Source: Glossina fuscipes
Taxonomy: Eukaryota; Arthropoda; Insecta; Diptera; Glossinidae
Assembly (NCBI RefSeq): GCF_014805625.2
Contig: NW_023998564.1
Span: 2,300,257 to 2,364,256 of the forward strand
DNA length: 64,000 bases
Direction: 5' to 3'
Shown: one piece after another, positions 26,582-38,110 of the stretch
Layout: every line of letters starts with the position of its first letter
How positions within the stretch are numbered: the stretch's first letter is position 1
Position numbers and translations under genes: made by a program
Notes under the pieces: model-generated
The model's input: only the letters and a program-made list of their open reading frames with translations
What the model was told of the DNA's origin: nothing
Database searches by the model: none

Positions 26582-29397
26582 GTGCAAGTTACATTAGAAA
26601 TAGATAACAAAGATGACAAAACATTTTAAATTCTTGTGTTATTATGATTTCTTCGGATTATAGAGGAAAATACAAACCTTGCACGGGCAGCATGTACAAA
26701 GTTAAATAAAATAACGCTATGCTTGTTGATAGGAACGTCAAGGAAATAATTGAATCGTAAAATTTTGCGGCAACAATGGCAAGGACAATAAGTTGACCGT
26801 TTTGTTTATTAGCTTTTTAGGCGCTTCGGCAGTTTGTGAGAAATTATTAGACAAAGCTCCAAGTTGCAATTAAAAATATTTAAATTTTTGAAAGAAAATT
26901 GATGCGAATCATTTGTAGTAATGATACGAATGCGATGAGGGAGACCGTCAAAAAAAAAATTATCTATAAAAAATAAACATAATTTCTGCATTAAAACATT
27001 TGTTGTTTTATTACACCTGCAACAACAATAATTTGCATTGAACAAGAACAGATGTCAGACGTTATTCGTCTGTGCAATATTATCATAAATATATATGCGA
27101 AAGCAGAGTAAATATGTAACATGTCAGTCAATAAGTCCTGGGACTGATATACAGATGTGCTCTAAGAGAAAAATTCGTAACATTTTTAAAAAGCGTCAGT
27201 CCACAAAACGGCTTCTGTTAATATTTCAGGTCTTTTCGATTATATGTTTAAAAGTTACAATTCCGAAGTTACTTTTATTATTTTCAAGGCAATGGAAAAG
27301 TCGATTCAAATTCAGCATTAACTTGAAAAGGCTGCTTGTTCAAAAGCAAAAGTCTATTTGCTGTTTAGTTGATTTTAAACGAGATTATAGGAGGATCAGT
27401 CGTTTGGATTGCTCAAGGAGATGACTACACAAAGAAAACAACACAAAAAAAGTCTGAGATTTCTTCTCGATAACCAAAAAATTAAATTGCATGCCGTATT
27501 CTTCAGATTTGGACAAAAGTTTCGTTTAGATCATGACATCGTTCGCGGAAACTCAAGCCTATTTGGTAAGTCTTGGCAAGGTTGTCCAAATATTAGAGAA
27601 GCGTTGGGCGATGTATTGATGAAAAAGTACAATAGAGAAGCGGTTTTGCTTATCTAATCGGGGAATTACTGACCATTGTATTATATATCATGGATAACTT
27701 CTCTGATATAGGTATATAGATGCTGTTGTTGTTATTATTATTGTTTCTCTTAACATACCCTTACATACATTTGTATAGAGGGTTTGTAAAGTAACTGAAA
27801 AGCAAGAGAAGAAAAAGTTGTTCGTTTATTTCTGTGTTGCAGTCTCAGTTTTCCTACTCTTTCCATTTTTATGATTAAATGGAAAATGTATCAACACTTT
27901 CGTTGCTAAGCTTTAAGTCTTGTTGCTGTTATTGTCGTCTCTGTAGTCTTTAAATAAAGTCAGTTTACGTTGTCTATTTATGAATTTGTGGTTATGTTCA
28001 ATTTGTTATTGTTGTTGTGTTTGTTGCTTTTTGTTACTCACTGCTTAGGATAATGATAAAAGTAGTGAGTTTGTATAATTTAACTATGCTGATATACTAA
28101 TACTGGAGGTCCTATTATTACTTTGTGTTGTTCGCTGCAGCTTTTGCTGCTGCTGGTGTTTAGAAGAACAATAATCTTTTTACATGCAACTTATAATGGG
28201 ATTTATGTGTTTTGTGTCATGTGTTAAAGAGCCTTTTCGTTGCATAATTAATAGAAGAAACAAGGGTGATTATCTAGTTTTCGCTTTGGGTTGAATGAGT
28301 TGTTTTTTTTTTTTTTTTGCTTTTGTAGACACAAGCCAGCCCTCTTACACTCAACTTAATTTATAGAAAACGATTTAATTATAATTTTTTTTTTTTGTAT
28401 TCTATATGTATTTATTCAACTCTTCTTCCATCTTCCAGGCATAATGTTGTCAGTGATTGCCAAGATATTTGCTCTGGTTGTGTCATCATCGCTATCATCA
28501 TTATTATTGCACAGTCAGACATTGTTATTAAAATTAACGAACTGTTCCATTGTCAGTATACTAATTAGTTTGAACATTTGTGGCTATGCTGTTAATTTTC
28601 ATTTGTTTGTATGTAAGTTTATATAAAAGTGTATGTGTCCTATATATATATTTGCTTATCAGTCGATAGCCATGCTAGCGTATCGATAAAATTGTCCAAC
28701 TTTGCGTTCGTTTATTGCCTGAACTTTATTTCTGTCTGAATTAACTTTCTGTGGGTGTTTTCATTCACATTTAATTTTATAATCAAACACAACCACCGCG
28801 AACAAATGCAAAACAGATAGGCATAAGAATGGATAGACAGGCAGCCCGACATTCAAATATACACCAAATACAAACGTAGCCTACAAATTATGATCGACTT
28901 GTTCATAATGAGTGTAAATTTTTATATGATAAAGGTAGATGTTGTTCATTATAACTCATTGGTCTACCTATAAGTAAACGTTTGATAATTAACATAAACC
29001 TAACTATTTGCATGTTCATCTAGTAGTGAATATAATGAAAAGTATTTCGTGAAAAATTAATATTGATAATGAAATTTTTACGTTATAATCATCAATGTGT
29101 GGATGCATATTTATTTTCTCATCCATTTTTATATGTGTCCTATTATACGTTGAGTTTACGTCATTCTACTGGCTAGTCGTTATCAGATCCATTGGAACGG
29201 TCTCTCTGTTGTGTCTTTTTATGCACGGATCCACTTCTTTGTAGATCGTGCATATAATCATTAATCCCTTTGTCCATTCCGGTCTCCGCCTATTCATTCA
29301 CTAGACTGTGCATGCCACTCTCTTTACATACTTCATTGGTCATTTTTGCGATATACCTTGCTTGCGTCTATTCGGCTTTCCTTCTAATGACCCTTTC

Positions 29398-29460
29398 ATT
29401 CATCCTCGACTCCCATTCCTTTCATCCTCGACTCCCATTCTTTTCATCCTCCGACAATGT
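29398..29460. repeat. 22-bp tandem repeat, nearly three units
   Basis: CATCCTCGACTCCCATTC recurs at 29401 and 29423, with a third partial unit (CATCCTCCGAC) at 29445, giving a period of 22. Confidence 0.85.
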
Positions 29461-31099
29461 TCTCTCACTCTTTTCTACCTATTCCTTCCTAAAGTTAAAG
29501 TAAAAGTTTGTAGTTTAACGCGTATATAATCAATGTAAATATTACAAATTTTTGAAACCAACGCGCCCACTGAAAGCAAGCAATTGAAAAAATATTCGAA
29601 CATAACTGATATTTTGTCCATAGCTGACGTATATCGATCTAAACCTTTAAAGAAACTATAAAAACTAAAGACATTTTGCTCGTTTTGGTCCCACCCGGAG
29701 CTTGTAAGTATCTTTACTCATGTAGAGTCGATTAAGACCATAGATAATAAGGTAATCATTAGAAACGCTCTAGAATTTGGTAAAGTTAACAGAGTTGAAG
29801 TCGGCCAGCTGACGTGCTTCTAATGTGATGGTTTTTCGCCAATTGGCAACACCAATAGTTCGAAAGCGAAATTAACAGGAGTTAGTTAACCGGCGCCGTT
29901 TTTCCGATCGTGTTGTCGACTGGACATCTTGAGGTGCTATTTTTACGTTATCCGAAGGGATCGACAAATAAGTAAGTCATAGGTGCAGGACATCGAGACA
30001 GAAGATAAATATGTAGAAAACTATATAGACTTTTGGAGACATAGTCCTTTAGAAACAGTTACCGTAGTCGTAGTGTAAGAGGTGTTGTAAAGTTAGAACA
30101 TGATATGGTTTCTTCTATACGTTAGATATAAGTAATTAACCAAGGAAGAATTAATTGTCAGACAACATGGATCATTTATTTAAATTAAAAGACTTAGTAA
30201 CAAAATATAGAAGTTGGATTTCTCTCTTACTCAAGCTATTCCCAGTTCCCAGCTTGAAAAGACAGAAAATTATTATTCAGAACCCTAGAACCAACCCTAG
30301 AACAAATCACAATTCATAATATACATCAAAAAACAATATTATCATCTAATGAACTTCTGAATAAAAGAATTGGAACCATAAGAGTACTCATTGAACCGTT
30401 TCTAGCGCAGCATTAACTTCTCCCCGTATTATTCTTCGTTTAAAAAATTCGTTTTAAATTTCCCTGTAATACATACTTTAATTATAAAATAAAATTTTAA
30501 ATTTACGCAACTCTCGGAGATTACAGCTAAGACAAGATAAAGAAATATTTTCCATAAGTATCTTAAATGTATATAATTAGCGGATGTAAGGAGATTATGG
30601 AATGCAAGGAGGAGAAAGAATTAACAGAACAGACGGTTTTCTAGGGAATAATCTTCACTGAGGTCACTAACGATACAGGGTTCATTAGCCGATATAAGTT
30701 CAAATAGGTAGTCGTCATTCGGCCTATTAGATCAACAATTAAATCGTTGCCCAACATGAGCAAACTATCGCCATCTACTCTGTAAGAAATATTGAGTATA
30801 GAAGAAAAAGAAGTAGAAGCAGTCCCATCCGGCAGAAACCGACATTTAATCACTGGCGTTCGCCAAAGCAGAAAAGTGGTAAGAGAAAGTTAAAAAAGTT
30901 TTGCGTTATTCTTCGCCTACCTAGAAGAAACAACACCACATCACATCTGAAATCTGGAAATTTTTTGACTTGTAAAGACAGTGCCGTCGCATATCAAGAT
31001 TAGAAATCAGAAATAGCTTTTCAGACCCTACAAGACTTGTGATACAAAGACATATTGAACTTGTTTGGATGGATTCAACAAACAGAACGGCTTAAGATA

Positions 31100-31385
31100 A
31101 AGTCTCCTTTTAATATACAGATCTGTTCAGAATCAATTTCAAAGCATGTCCGTCCATCTGTCTATATTGTATTCTCGTGTTCAACCTGAAGGCCGCGATT
31201 TTTGAGATATTTTTATGAAACTGGATACACTGCTGCATTTTTGGCCTAAGAACGAACACTTTTGACAATGGTTCTAATCGGGCCACTTTTAAGGCGTTTA
31301 CAATATAACGCCTTGTTTTTAAAAATCGTTGCATGCAAGTTGGTCTAGAGTATTTTATGGTCGGCCGCGACTCACTCTGGTCTTT
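31100..31385 (+). repeat. Dispersed repeat D
   Basis: Contains the family blocks CTCCTTTTAATATACAGATC, TGTTCAGAATCAATTT, CATGTCCGTCCATCTGTC, TTCTCGTGTTCAACCTG, TTTTTGAGATATTTTTATGA and GGCCTAAGAACGAACACT. This is a well-preserved central part of the repeat. Confidence 0.75.
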
Positions 31386-31737
31386 TTAATTATTTCTCAA
31401 GCAACTTCAAAAAGACGTAAAAACCTTTCTTAACCTTAAACGGACATAAAGTCATTATTACGTCTATTCTTCCGAAGCATGTTGAGAAAATTGATTGAAA
31501 ATTAAATAAATTGATCAGTTCGATTTCATACGTCCGTAAATACACTTTGTATTCAATAAAAATTGAAGTTTCATAAAAAATACTACTATTTTAAATTATT
31601 TTTCATTTTATTTCTAAAGAAACATTTGCTATGACTATACACATCCAACTCTAAAAAAGTATTTGCTATAAATAAATTAAGGCGATATGGAACTATTTAA
31701 AAAATCCTAAATTTAATGAGAAATCTGTGAAGTGAAA

Positions 31738-31988
31738 TTCCTTTGTCACTGGGGGGATGTTTCCAATTCGTGTACTTTGGTAAGCGTCAGAAAGAAGTGA
31801 GGAAAACGAGTGAGATAGAGAGGCATGACCACAGCCTAGTGAGGGTTTACCCAAACATTTAGTGTTATACCTTGACTGATTGCGCGCACTCTCTATACCT
31901 CTGATTAAGGTAAACTCAATTGTAATGCAGATTTGAACCCGCGAAGGCGTCGTTTTCACCTATTCGACTGCTCAAGAGGCGTAATCGG
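31738..31988 (-). repeat. SINE family B, near full length
   Basis: Minus-strand copy. The tRNA-like head lies at the right end (AGCAGTCGAATAGGTGA, then CGCGGGTTCAAATCTGC as a B-box-like block). A body follows, with the CCTCTCTATCTCACTCG...CCTCACTTCTTTCTGACG pyrimidine block near the 3' end. Its terminal A-tail is not obvious, so it is older than the 34.5-kb copy. Confidence 0.6.
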
Positions 31989-34540
31989 GAGACTCTGGTG
32001 TACTACAAACAATTCCGTATATTAAAGCAATTTAACAGGGGCTTTCTTGTCAATAAAAGCTATGAAATATAATTCTTTCTGTGCGCATGATTTAGATTTA
32101 TGTAACTATGTGTGTCGGCCTCTGGCGTTGCTAATAAAATAAAAAATAAAAATAACAAAATTAGCTGAGGCTTTAGGGGATAGAGACGTCTGCTTTATGT
32201 GAAAGCTGTTTTCCACCTCAATTTATTGCAGTAAGCTAAAATTGTACCTGAATACCCTACTCACGGACAGACATGAATTGACGGCAATACATTGTCCTTT
32301 TTGTCGCAGGTAAAGTTTCCTCTGCACGATAACTGAATCTTTTTCAACTTTATCACCATATGCATTCTTCAAGGATTGGCAAAGGAACATAGTAAGAATT
32401 TAACACTAAATGATAACATTATCTCCAATAAATGACGATAATAACAAATAATTAGTTCAATGGAAGCAATTTACGGTTAAAAAGTGTGCAGCTGTGTGAG
32501 AGTGTGAGTAACTAGATGAAGGAAATGGCTGCAGTAGGACTTATTGCTTTCTATAACCAAGCTTAGCAACAATTACTTTTTAACGCCACATTATGGAGTC
32601 ATTTACACCGTCTTATGTACGCGCAAAAATTGTTAAGGCTCTTAATAAACGCATACACATATATTTTACTTAAATTCAAACCATACATGGAAAAAATGTT
32701 GCTTTAAGTCATTTAATTTAATTACACAGTCTGACATCTATACCAAATAAGTCGCGTTTTTCGACCTCTTAACTGCAATTTTAATCGATTGTTTTTAATC
32801 TTTAACATATCTTGATGATGTTTTTTTTTTGAACGTACGTACGTACGCTGTTTGTTATATGCCGTGCTAAACACTAATAATAATTTATGTGTACAGACCT
32901 ACAATAGTGGTGTCCATTTCAAACAAATTTGACATGTTTTCCTAACTGTGTGCGCTTACATACATATATACGTAGATTTATAAACATATAAACATATGCT
33001 CACGCGGAATGTTGCAGGAGTAGTACATGACACATGTTTCGGGTTAACATTTGCATATAATAAAAATTATGAAAAAAAAAAAAATTACACATTGAACTAA
33101 TAAATAATTTATGGTAAATAAATTTGCCGTAAAGGAAAAAATTGATGTATAAACGATTTTATTAAAACATTCGTGAAAACATCAATCGAAGAATTTTTTA
33201 CTTATGATTTGCGCAGATAGGATCACTTGTCATATCTTGTTGTCTCTTTGCCTTAAATCCGGTCATTATTGCATACAAACATGATTTAAGTGGGTATGAC
33301 GGCAAGACATTTTCCGCGATTCTGTTTCCCTATAATGGAAAAAGTTATTTGCTATTCGATTGCAGCAACGAGTTTTGTTTGCCTGTATCCGAGCTGTTTT
33401 CGAAAATGATTCAATGATGAATCAGCTCTACGCTGTGGTTACATCGTGATAACCATTTTGAAACATTTCTGAATGAACGCAAACACTAGGTGACTGTGCT
33501 GCATCGTAATAACACCAACAACACTCATAACCATGAATTGTTAAGTTTTATAGTCAAGCTTGTGGTAGTCTTTCGGAATATATAACCGGTTATCGTATGC
33601 TATACATTTGCATACGTAACAAAGAGTTTGCCAAGGAATTTGTAATTTAGATTTTTGATTTTAAGTAAAACTCTCTTTCTTTTATATCAAAAATAAGCAT
33701 CTTTCATCGAAAATGTAGTTCAAGTTCATTTCAAGATTGCTATTACTCATCAAAATGTTGTCGTTTAGAGAGTATTAAACAATACGGACCAGAGAAGAAT
33801 AGCAAATTATAAAGACAATTTTATGAGAAGTGCGAAGTGTTCTCAACGAAAATACGATTACATGTCAAGCATTAGGAAAGTTATATGACTCTTTGTACTG
33901 GCGAGGCTACGAACAGATATCCCAATGTGGCGGGAGCATTAAATATTTATGGTGTTAGAAAGGCTCGCAAAGGCCTGTCGTACGCCATTCTGCAGGAATT
34001 CCCGAAATGTTGAAATCTCCTAGATGGTAAAATTATCTAACTCTTTATGGGAGGGGGTAGGGAGGGTTGAGGGCGGTCGATATTTTATCACTCCATCGAG
34101 CACCGTGAACTTTTAGCCTTTATAATGGGAGAACCGACGTTAAATCGACAGGGTCATCTTCCGTGAATTAATGCGCCTTTCAGTAGGATTTATGCTGGTT
34201 CATCGCTGTTAGATAGTTGTTTTCTTGTGATACTCCTCTAAACGATCTAAAGCTTAATCATATGTAATCATTAGTTTTTAAATATGATCGACTTTATGTA
34301 AATAAGTGTATTATGTAAGTAAGTAGATAAATAAGTAAATAAGTTATATATTCAGTAATCCTTAGACTCTTTCCAATTTCATGATCTTTTGAGAACTTTT
34401 CCAAAGAACTCCCCCGATTTATCATTTATGAAATCAAATAACTGAGAACATCTTCTGCACATAATAGTTTTTAATAGAAATTTAATTTTTGGAAAAAGAA
34501 AAAATGATACGAAACTCATAAGCGGCGAGTGTGGCACTTT
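31989..34540. other. Non-coding; unassigned GC-richer island near 33.9-34.2 kb
   Basis: No gene supported. An (ACGT)n run lies at 32834-32847. The segment 33900-34200 is richer in G and C, and both strands hold frames of about 30-50 codons that I cannot assign. Confidence 0.4.
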
Positions 34541-34785
34541 GTTTTTTTTTCATATGACTATTCACTCAGGGCCTTTCCCCTATTCGCGTGTTACAAGGAA
34601 GAAGAAAGAAATATGAAGGTGGTGACCGCAGTGTAGTGGATGTATGGCCAATTAATCAGTGTTACGCCTATTCCCAACTGGGCACTCGCTGCAGCTACGA
34701 CGAAAGAAAGTTCTACCGCAATTTAGATTTGGACCCGGAAAATCTAACTTCGTAGCTCTTACCTACTCGGCTACTCACACTGACT
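34541..34785 (-). mobile_element. tRNA-derived SINE (family B), best copy
   Basis: Minus-strand element. Its 5' head is GTGTGAGTAGCCGAGTAGG followed by TAAGAGCTACG (A-box-like) and TTCCGGGTCCAAATCTAAA (B-box-like). The 3' part has TTTCTTCTTCC and CCTGAGTGAATAGTCATATG, with an A-tail of nine (T-run 34542-34550). The 3' tail sequence is shared with the other family B copies, so it is probably the part recognised by a partner LINE. No clean target duplication was found. Confidence 0.65.
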
Positions 34786-35862
34786 TTAGCTGACATTATA
34801 TTTAGGAATTTTAGTGAATCGGGCAAAGGAATTTCTTAGGAATATATATTAGAACTGAATAGAAGTGAATAGAACTGAAAAACTACTTAATATATTGGCA
34901 GCACCGAGTATTAATCAATATTTACAATATTTGCTTTCATAGCGGGTATGGCAATTTACCTTTTCATCTATTCCTTCCCTATGTCTGCTACCGTGAGAGA
35001 TGTCGTCAAGGGATTTTACTCAGTTGCTAATTTGGTAGTGGATACGTGTATTAAGTAAGGTTTTTGAAATCCCGTAATTTTTCCTACAATTGGAATTACA
35101 TTGAAGATAGTACAGTCGTTTACTGGTTAGTCTTGAAAGATGCCAGCATTTTACCATTCTGTCATATCAAAAACTAAATAAGTGAAATTTTTCGGCACAT
35201 TCTTCCCGAAATTTTACTGGCAGAATGTACTGCAATCGATTTTGGATCAACTTCAAGTGATCTTTTAAACCGTTCTTTACCTTTGTGAAAAAGTATTCCA
35301 ACCAAAGCTTTTTAAATCATTACCGAAGCCTGTGTTGTTTTGAGCAACCGACATGCAAAATTTAATTCTGTATTTCAGAAATTCTAAATTGTATTGAAGA
35401 GGCTCTCTATGTTAATTTTAAGCCAAAACCTCATACAGACGACCAAAATTATACAAAATTTTGCACATAAGTCTCACATCGAATGTAATGAAAGAGTTTT
35501 CAAACTCATCAGAATAGTGTCTATTAGTGGTACAATGGAGACTATTTACTGGCCAACCCAATAAATGGAAGAAAGTATATTGATGGTTGGTGTTTGTTTG
35601 GTTTTAATATAAAAATAAAAACTTTCCTTTTGTGACGTAGGCAAAAAACCCACTAGAAAATACGCATATGCATTTAAAAATGACTCAGACACACGTTTGT
35701 TGTGTTTGTTGTTCTTGCTTTTCAATAATTTACTTAAGAGATTTTTCTTTTTTTTGTGACTCAAAAATGTTGGTTAACGTAAACGTATTCATAAGAATTT
35801 CTTTTGCAATTTGGTAAGCATTAGTTTTCTTAGCTAGTTAGTATATTCGTAGGCAATCTTAC
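34786..35862. other. Presumed intron of the Zasp52-like gene; nothing else recognised
   Basis: AT-rich sequence immediately downstream (minus strand) of the PDZ exon. A short mariner-end-like string (GGCCAACCCAATAA) at 35551 has no partner end and no transposase next to it. Confidence 0.4.
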
Positions 35863-35973
35863 CTTTTGTACTAAAAGAGGTGAGGCAAAATCAACGCCAC
35901 CCTGCAAACGGAAACCCCAGGGTTGAGCGTCGAAACGTGACAATTTAATTTGCAATAATTGTGGTTGAGACAT
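35863..35973 (-). CDS. Zasp52: Zasp52-like protein, first coding exon (start of PDZ domain)
   Basis: This exon encodes 37 residues, from ATG (35971-35973) to a phase-0 splice donor, AAG|GTAAGA, at 35862. The peptide begins MSQPQLLQIKLSRF and contains PWGF (residues 18-21), the carboxylate-binding loop of Zasp/Enigma PDZ domains, followed by RLQGG and DFASPLLVQK. Strand b1, the GF loop and strand b2 of a PDZ domain are thus present; the rest must come from the next exon. Proteins of this family scaffold alpha-actinin and other proteins at muscle Z-discs and integrin adhesion sites. The opening is closer to Zasp52 than to Zasp66/67. The codon for residue 2 gives Ser, where I recall Ala in Drosophila. 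I found no continuation (expected residues like NAGSL...QPGD) at lower coordinates. Zasp52 orthology rests on this one exon. Confidence 0.85.
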
Positions 35974-36086
35974 AATTGATTATGATGACGATGATGACAG
36001 TGCTTCTACTACTTGGTTGTTCTTGTTTCCTCCTCCTTCTTTACTATTTGTTGGTCTTGTTTATTGCTGACTTCAAGATAGTCTCT
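35974..36086 (-). other. Zasp52: 5' UTR part of the Zasp52-like coding exon
   Basis: Upstream of the ATG on the minus strand there is no in-frame coding similarity. At 36087-36089 a TTAATATTTCAG string gives a plausible 3' splice site, so the exon probably spans 35863-36086 with about 113 bases of 5' UTR (GAAGGAGGAGGAAAC, then a CATCATCGTCATCAT repeat). This is inferred from splice consensus alone. Confidence 0.45.
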
Positions 36087-36842
36087 CTGAAATATTAAAG
36101 TCAAATATTTAATATTAGATATGTTCGCATTAATTGTTTGCTGATCTGCATAATTATGCTCAAACAAAAATCTTATAATTATGTCCTAAAACCGTATTTG
36201 TTATGCATGTTTAGATAGCAGTAGTGTGTAGTGTTGAATATATTGCTTCACTAGCCTCTAATGTGTACTGTTGGCTGTTGTCTCTGACGAGACCATCATA
36301 TATAATAAATTCTACGGAAATTGTCTCTTGGTTTTAGTTATTAAGTTATTTATATATACACATATAGAAGTGTGTGCGTATAAATATATGTACGTACAAA
36401 AACTTATATCAATAAAATGTTATGAAATACTGCAGCCACTTAATATCCGTTGAGTAGAGTAAAATTTTAATAAGTTAGCCTTTGAGTAGAAGATACTTCC
36501 TTCAACCGACCAAACACACTTCCATATTGGATGTGTGTGAACAAGTGTCTGCCATTTCCTAAGAGAAAGTGTAAGTAGTACTCTAGGGCTAAATGTAACC
36601 GTGACTTCTTCATTTTAAAGTACGTAACTGCGTAAGTTGTCACACCAAAGCTTAAGGAGTAGGTTTGAACATGTGTAGTTCCATTACTTTTTCTGCTTAT
36701 TTCGAAAGAAAGTGCTGCTACATTCTCAGTGGTTGCTTTGCGATAACTAAAGCCCAATTAACTATGATGCAGGCCAAGCGAATCATCAACATCGACGATG
36801 AAGCTGAATATTAATGGAATCTTCATTAGGATCGGGGAGACG
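36087..36842. other. Presumed intron, nothing recognised
   Basis: AT-rich sequence. A 96-codon minus-strand frame (36467-36757) shows no domain and no splice context. Confidence 0.35.
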
Positions 36843-37090
36843 TGAGTGTAGCTGGACTTTGAGTGTTATGGTGTGCTCCTATCAAATGAAACCGCTATAT
36901 TTTTTTTCGTATGGGATCATTGGCTCAGGAAATGTACTCTATTCGTATAATACGGTGACGGTCGGAAAAAAGTGAAGAAAGGGAAACAGATAAAGAAGAG
37001 AGTCTTACCTATTCGGCTACTCACACGGACTCATGGGGGGTGAGCTGGGCGTCATGTGCTATGGTGTGCTTCTACTATATGAAACAGCCA
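36843..37090 (-). repeat. Deleted SINE family B copy flanked by a 55-bp direct repeat
   Basis: The SINE portion is about 36899-37033. It keeps the head at the right end (GTGTGAGTAGCCGAATAGG reading on the minus strand) and a pyrimidine block and A-tail at the left, but its middle is deleted. Diverged copies of a roughly 55-bp sequence sit on both sides: 36843-36898 (with TTATGGTGTGCTCCTATCAA) and 37039-37090 (with CTATGGTGTGCTTCTACTAT). The flanking repeat is far too long for a normal target duplication. Confidence 0.6.
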
Positions 37091-37654
37091 TTAAGGAAAG
37101 TTACGAATAGTTGTTAATGCAATTGGGTTGAAAAGCGCGAGTAATATGCAAAAACCTACGATATCCTCGGTCTTCAGTAAGAAGAAATATCGGCATATAA
37201 ACAAAATTCGCGCAGAAAATGTTTGCAGTTCTCTTGCACACCGGCGGCAAAGACATATCGTCCCCTGTTGCCAGCAAATATTGTCTTTTCCGATTGACAT
37301 GGACTTAAATAAGTGACTTATTATTAGTTCGCATGGTGCTTCTATTCTTATGACGACACCCAAATAAGGGTTCTAATAGCCAGTAAGGACCTGTTGTCTG
37401 CTCCGAATCTAGTGCAAAGAAGAAACATTGAATACTACAATTCCTGGCGTTCTCTATAATACTCTTTTATCTTTAATAAAAAAAACTTGCGAACACTCAT
37501 TTATAGACCTAATACATACCTATGTATCGAGCATAAGCGTGGTTTTAAGCAGTCAGCAAGCAAGGCTCGAGACATCAGACGATTTTAATGTTTACTCTTT
37601 GAAAATTTTCTTAGCACCCGCTTCCTTTCTGGCCTGTCACTAATATACGGAGTT
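37091..37654. other. Presumed intron, nothing recognised
   Basis: No gene, repeat or RNA recognised; open frames on both strands overlap each other and have no domain. Confidence 0.35.
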
Positions 37655-38110
37655 CAAACAATTATACGTCTCGTTAATCGATTTCATTAAATTATCCGAA
37701 ACGAATATGAGGACTGTTTTCCGCGACTATTGTTCTTTACAAAAAAAATGTTACAGCAGCGCCCGTAGAAAATGCGATTAAATTTTTGTACATTATTTGC
37801 TATAGTTTATGAGTAATGAACAAAAAACCTACTTTTCATTCTCTTTGAAAGACAAAGATGTTTTCAGTTGCCTGCGTGCAAGAACTTCCTAAATTTCTGC
37901 AAAATTTAAAGTCGACAGCTTCGTTTTTTCGGCCAGGAGAATGCTTGCAACAGACATTACACAGACGGACAGACGGACATGCTTAAATCGATTAGAATTT
38001 GATGCTGATCAAGAACTTTGTGGGGTCCCTGAAGCATCCTTTTAGGTGATACAAACGTTTTGACAAAATGAATGTACCCCTTATCCTTCGGTGATGGGCA
38101 TAAAAATATT
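37655..38110 (-). repeat. Dispersed repeat D, long inverted copy
   Basis: Contains TCTCGTTAATCGATTTCATT (shared with 41163), the TTTGCAAAATTTAAAGTCG-type block, ACACAGACGGACAGACGGAC, TTTGATGCTGATCAAGAA, TTTTGACAAAATGAATGTA and the terminal ACCCCTTATCC. It shows that the family extends at least 450 bp. Confidence 0.75.

Larger units (their letters stand above)
26029..31099. other. Non-coding region with simple repeats
   Basis: No gene supported. It holds a GGACAGGCAG-containing fragment of repeat D near 26240-26300, an (AT)n tract at 26556-26581, TTG-rich tracts near 27720-28020, T-runs at about 28302-28318, and a 22-bp tandem repeat at 29398-29460. Two overlapping frames at 27095-27657 are open but match no family I know. 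About 29800-30000 is GC-richer and unassigned. Confidence 0.45.

Noticed and set aside
27095..27657. Two overlapping open frames of 109 and 82 codons
   Set aside because: No recognisable domain; composition matches AT-rich non-coding DNA and the frames overlap without splice signals.
28438..28626. Plus-strand acceptor-like CTTCCAG followed by a hydrophobic 60-codon frame
   Set aside because: Polypyrimidine-AG strings are frequent in this AT/T-rich sequence, and the frame has no similarity or downstream donor.
29780..30000. Possible LTR or primer-binding-site region (AACCGGCGCCG)
   Set aside because: No paired long terminal repeats, no gag or pol similarity in the following kilobase, and the primer-site match is poor.
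35551..35564. Mariner-like terminal repeat (reverse complement of TTATTGGGTTGGCC)
   Set aside because: No matching inverted partner within about 1.3 kb on either side, and no transposase similarity between; too short to call alone.
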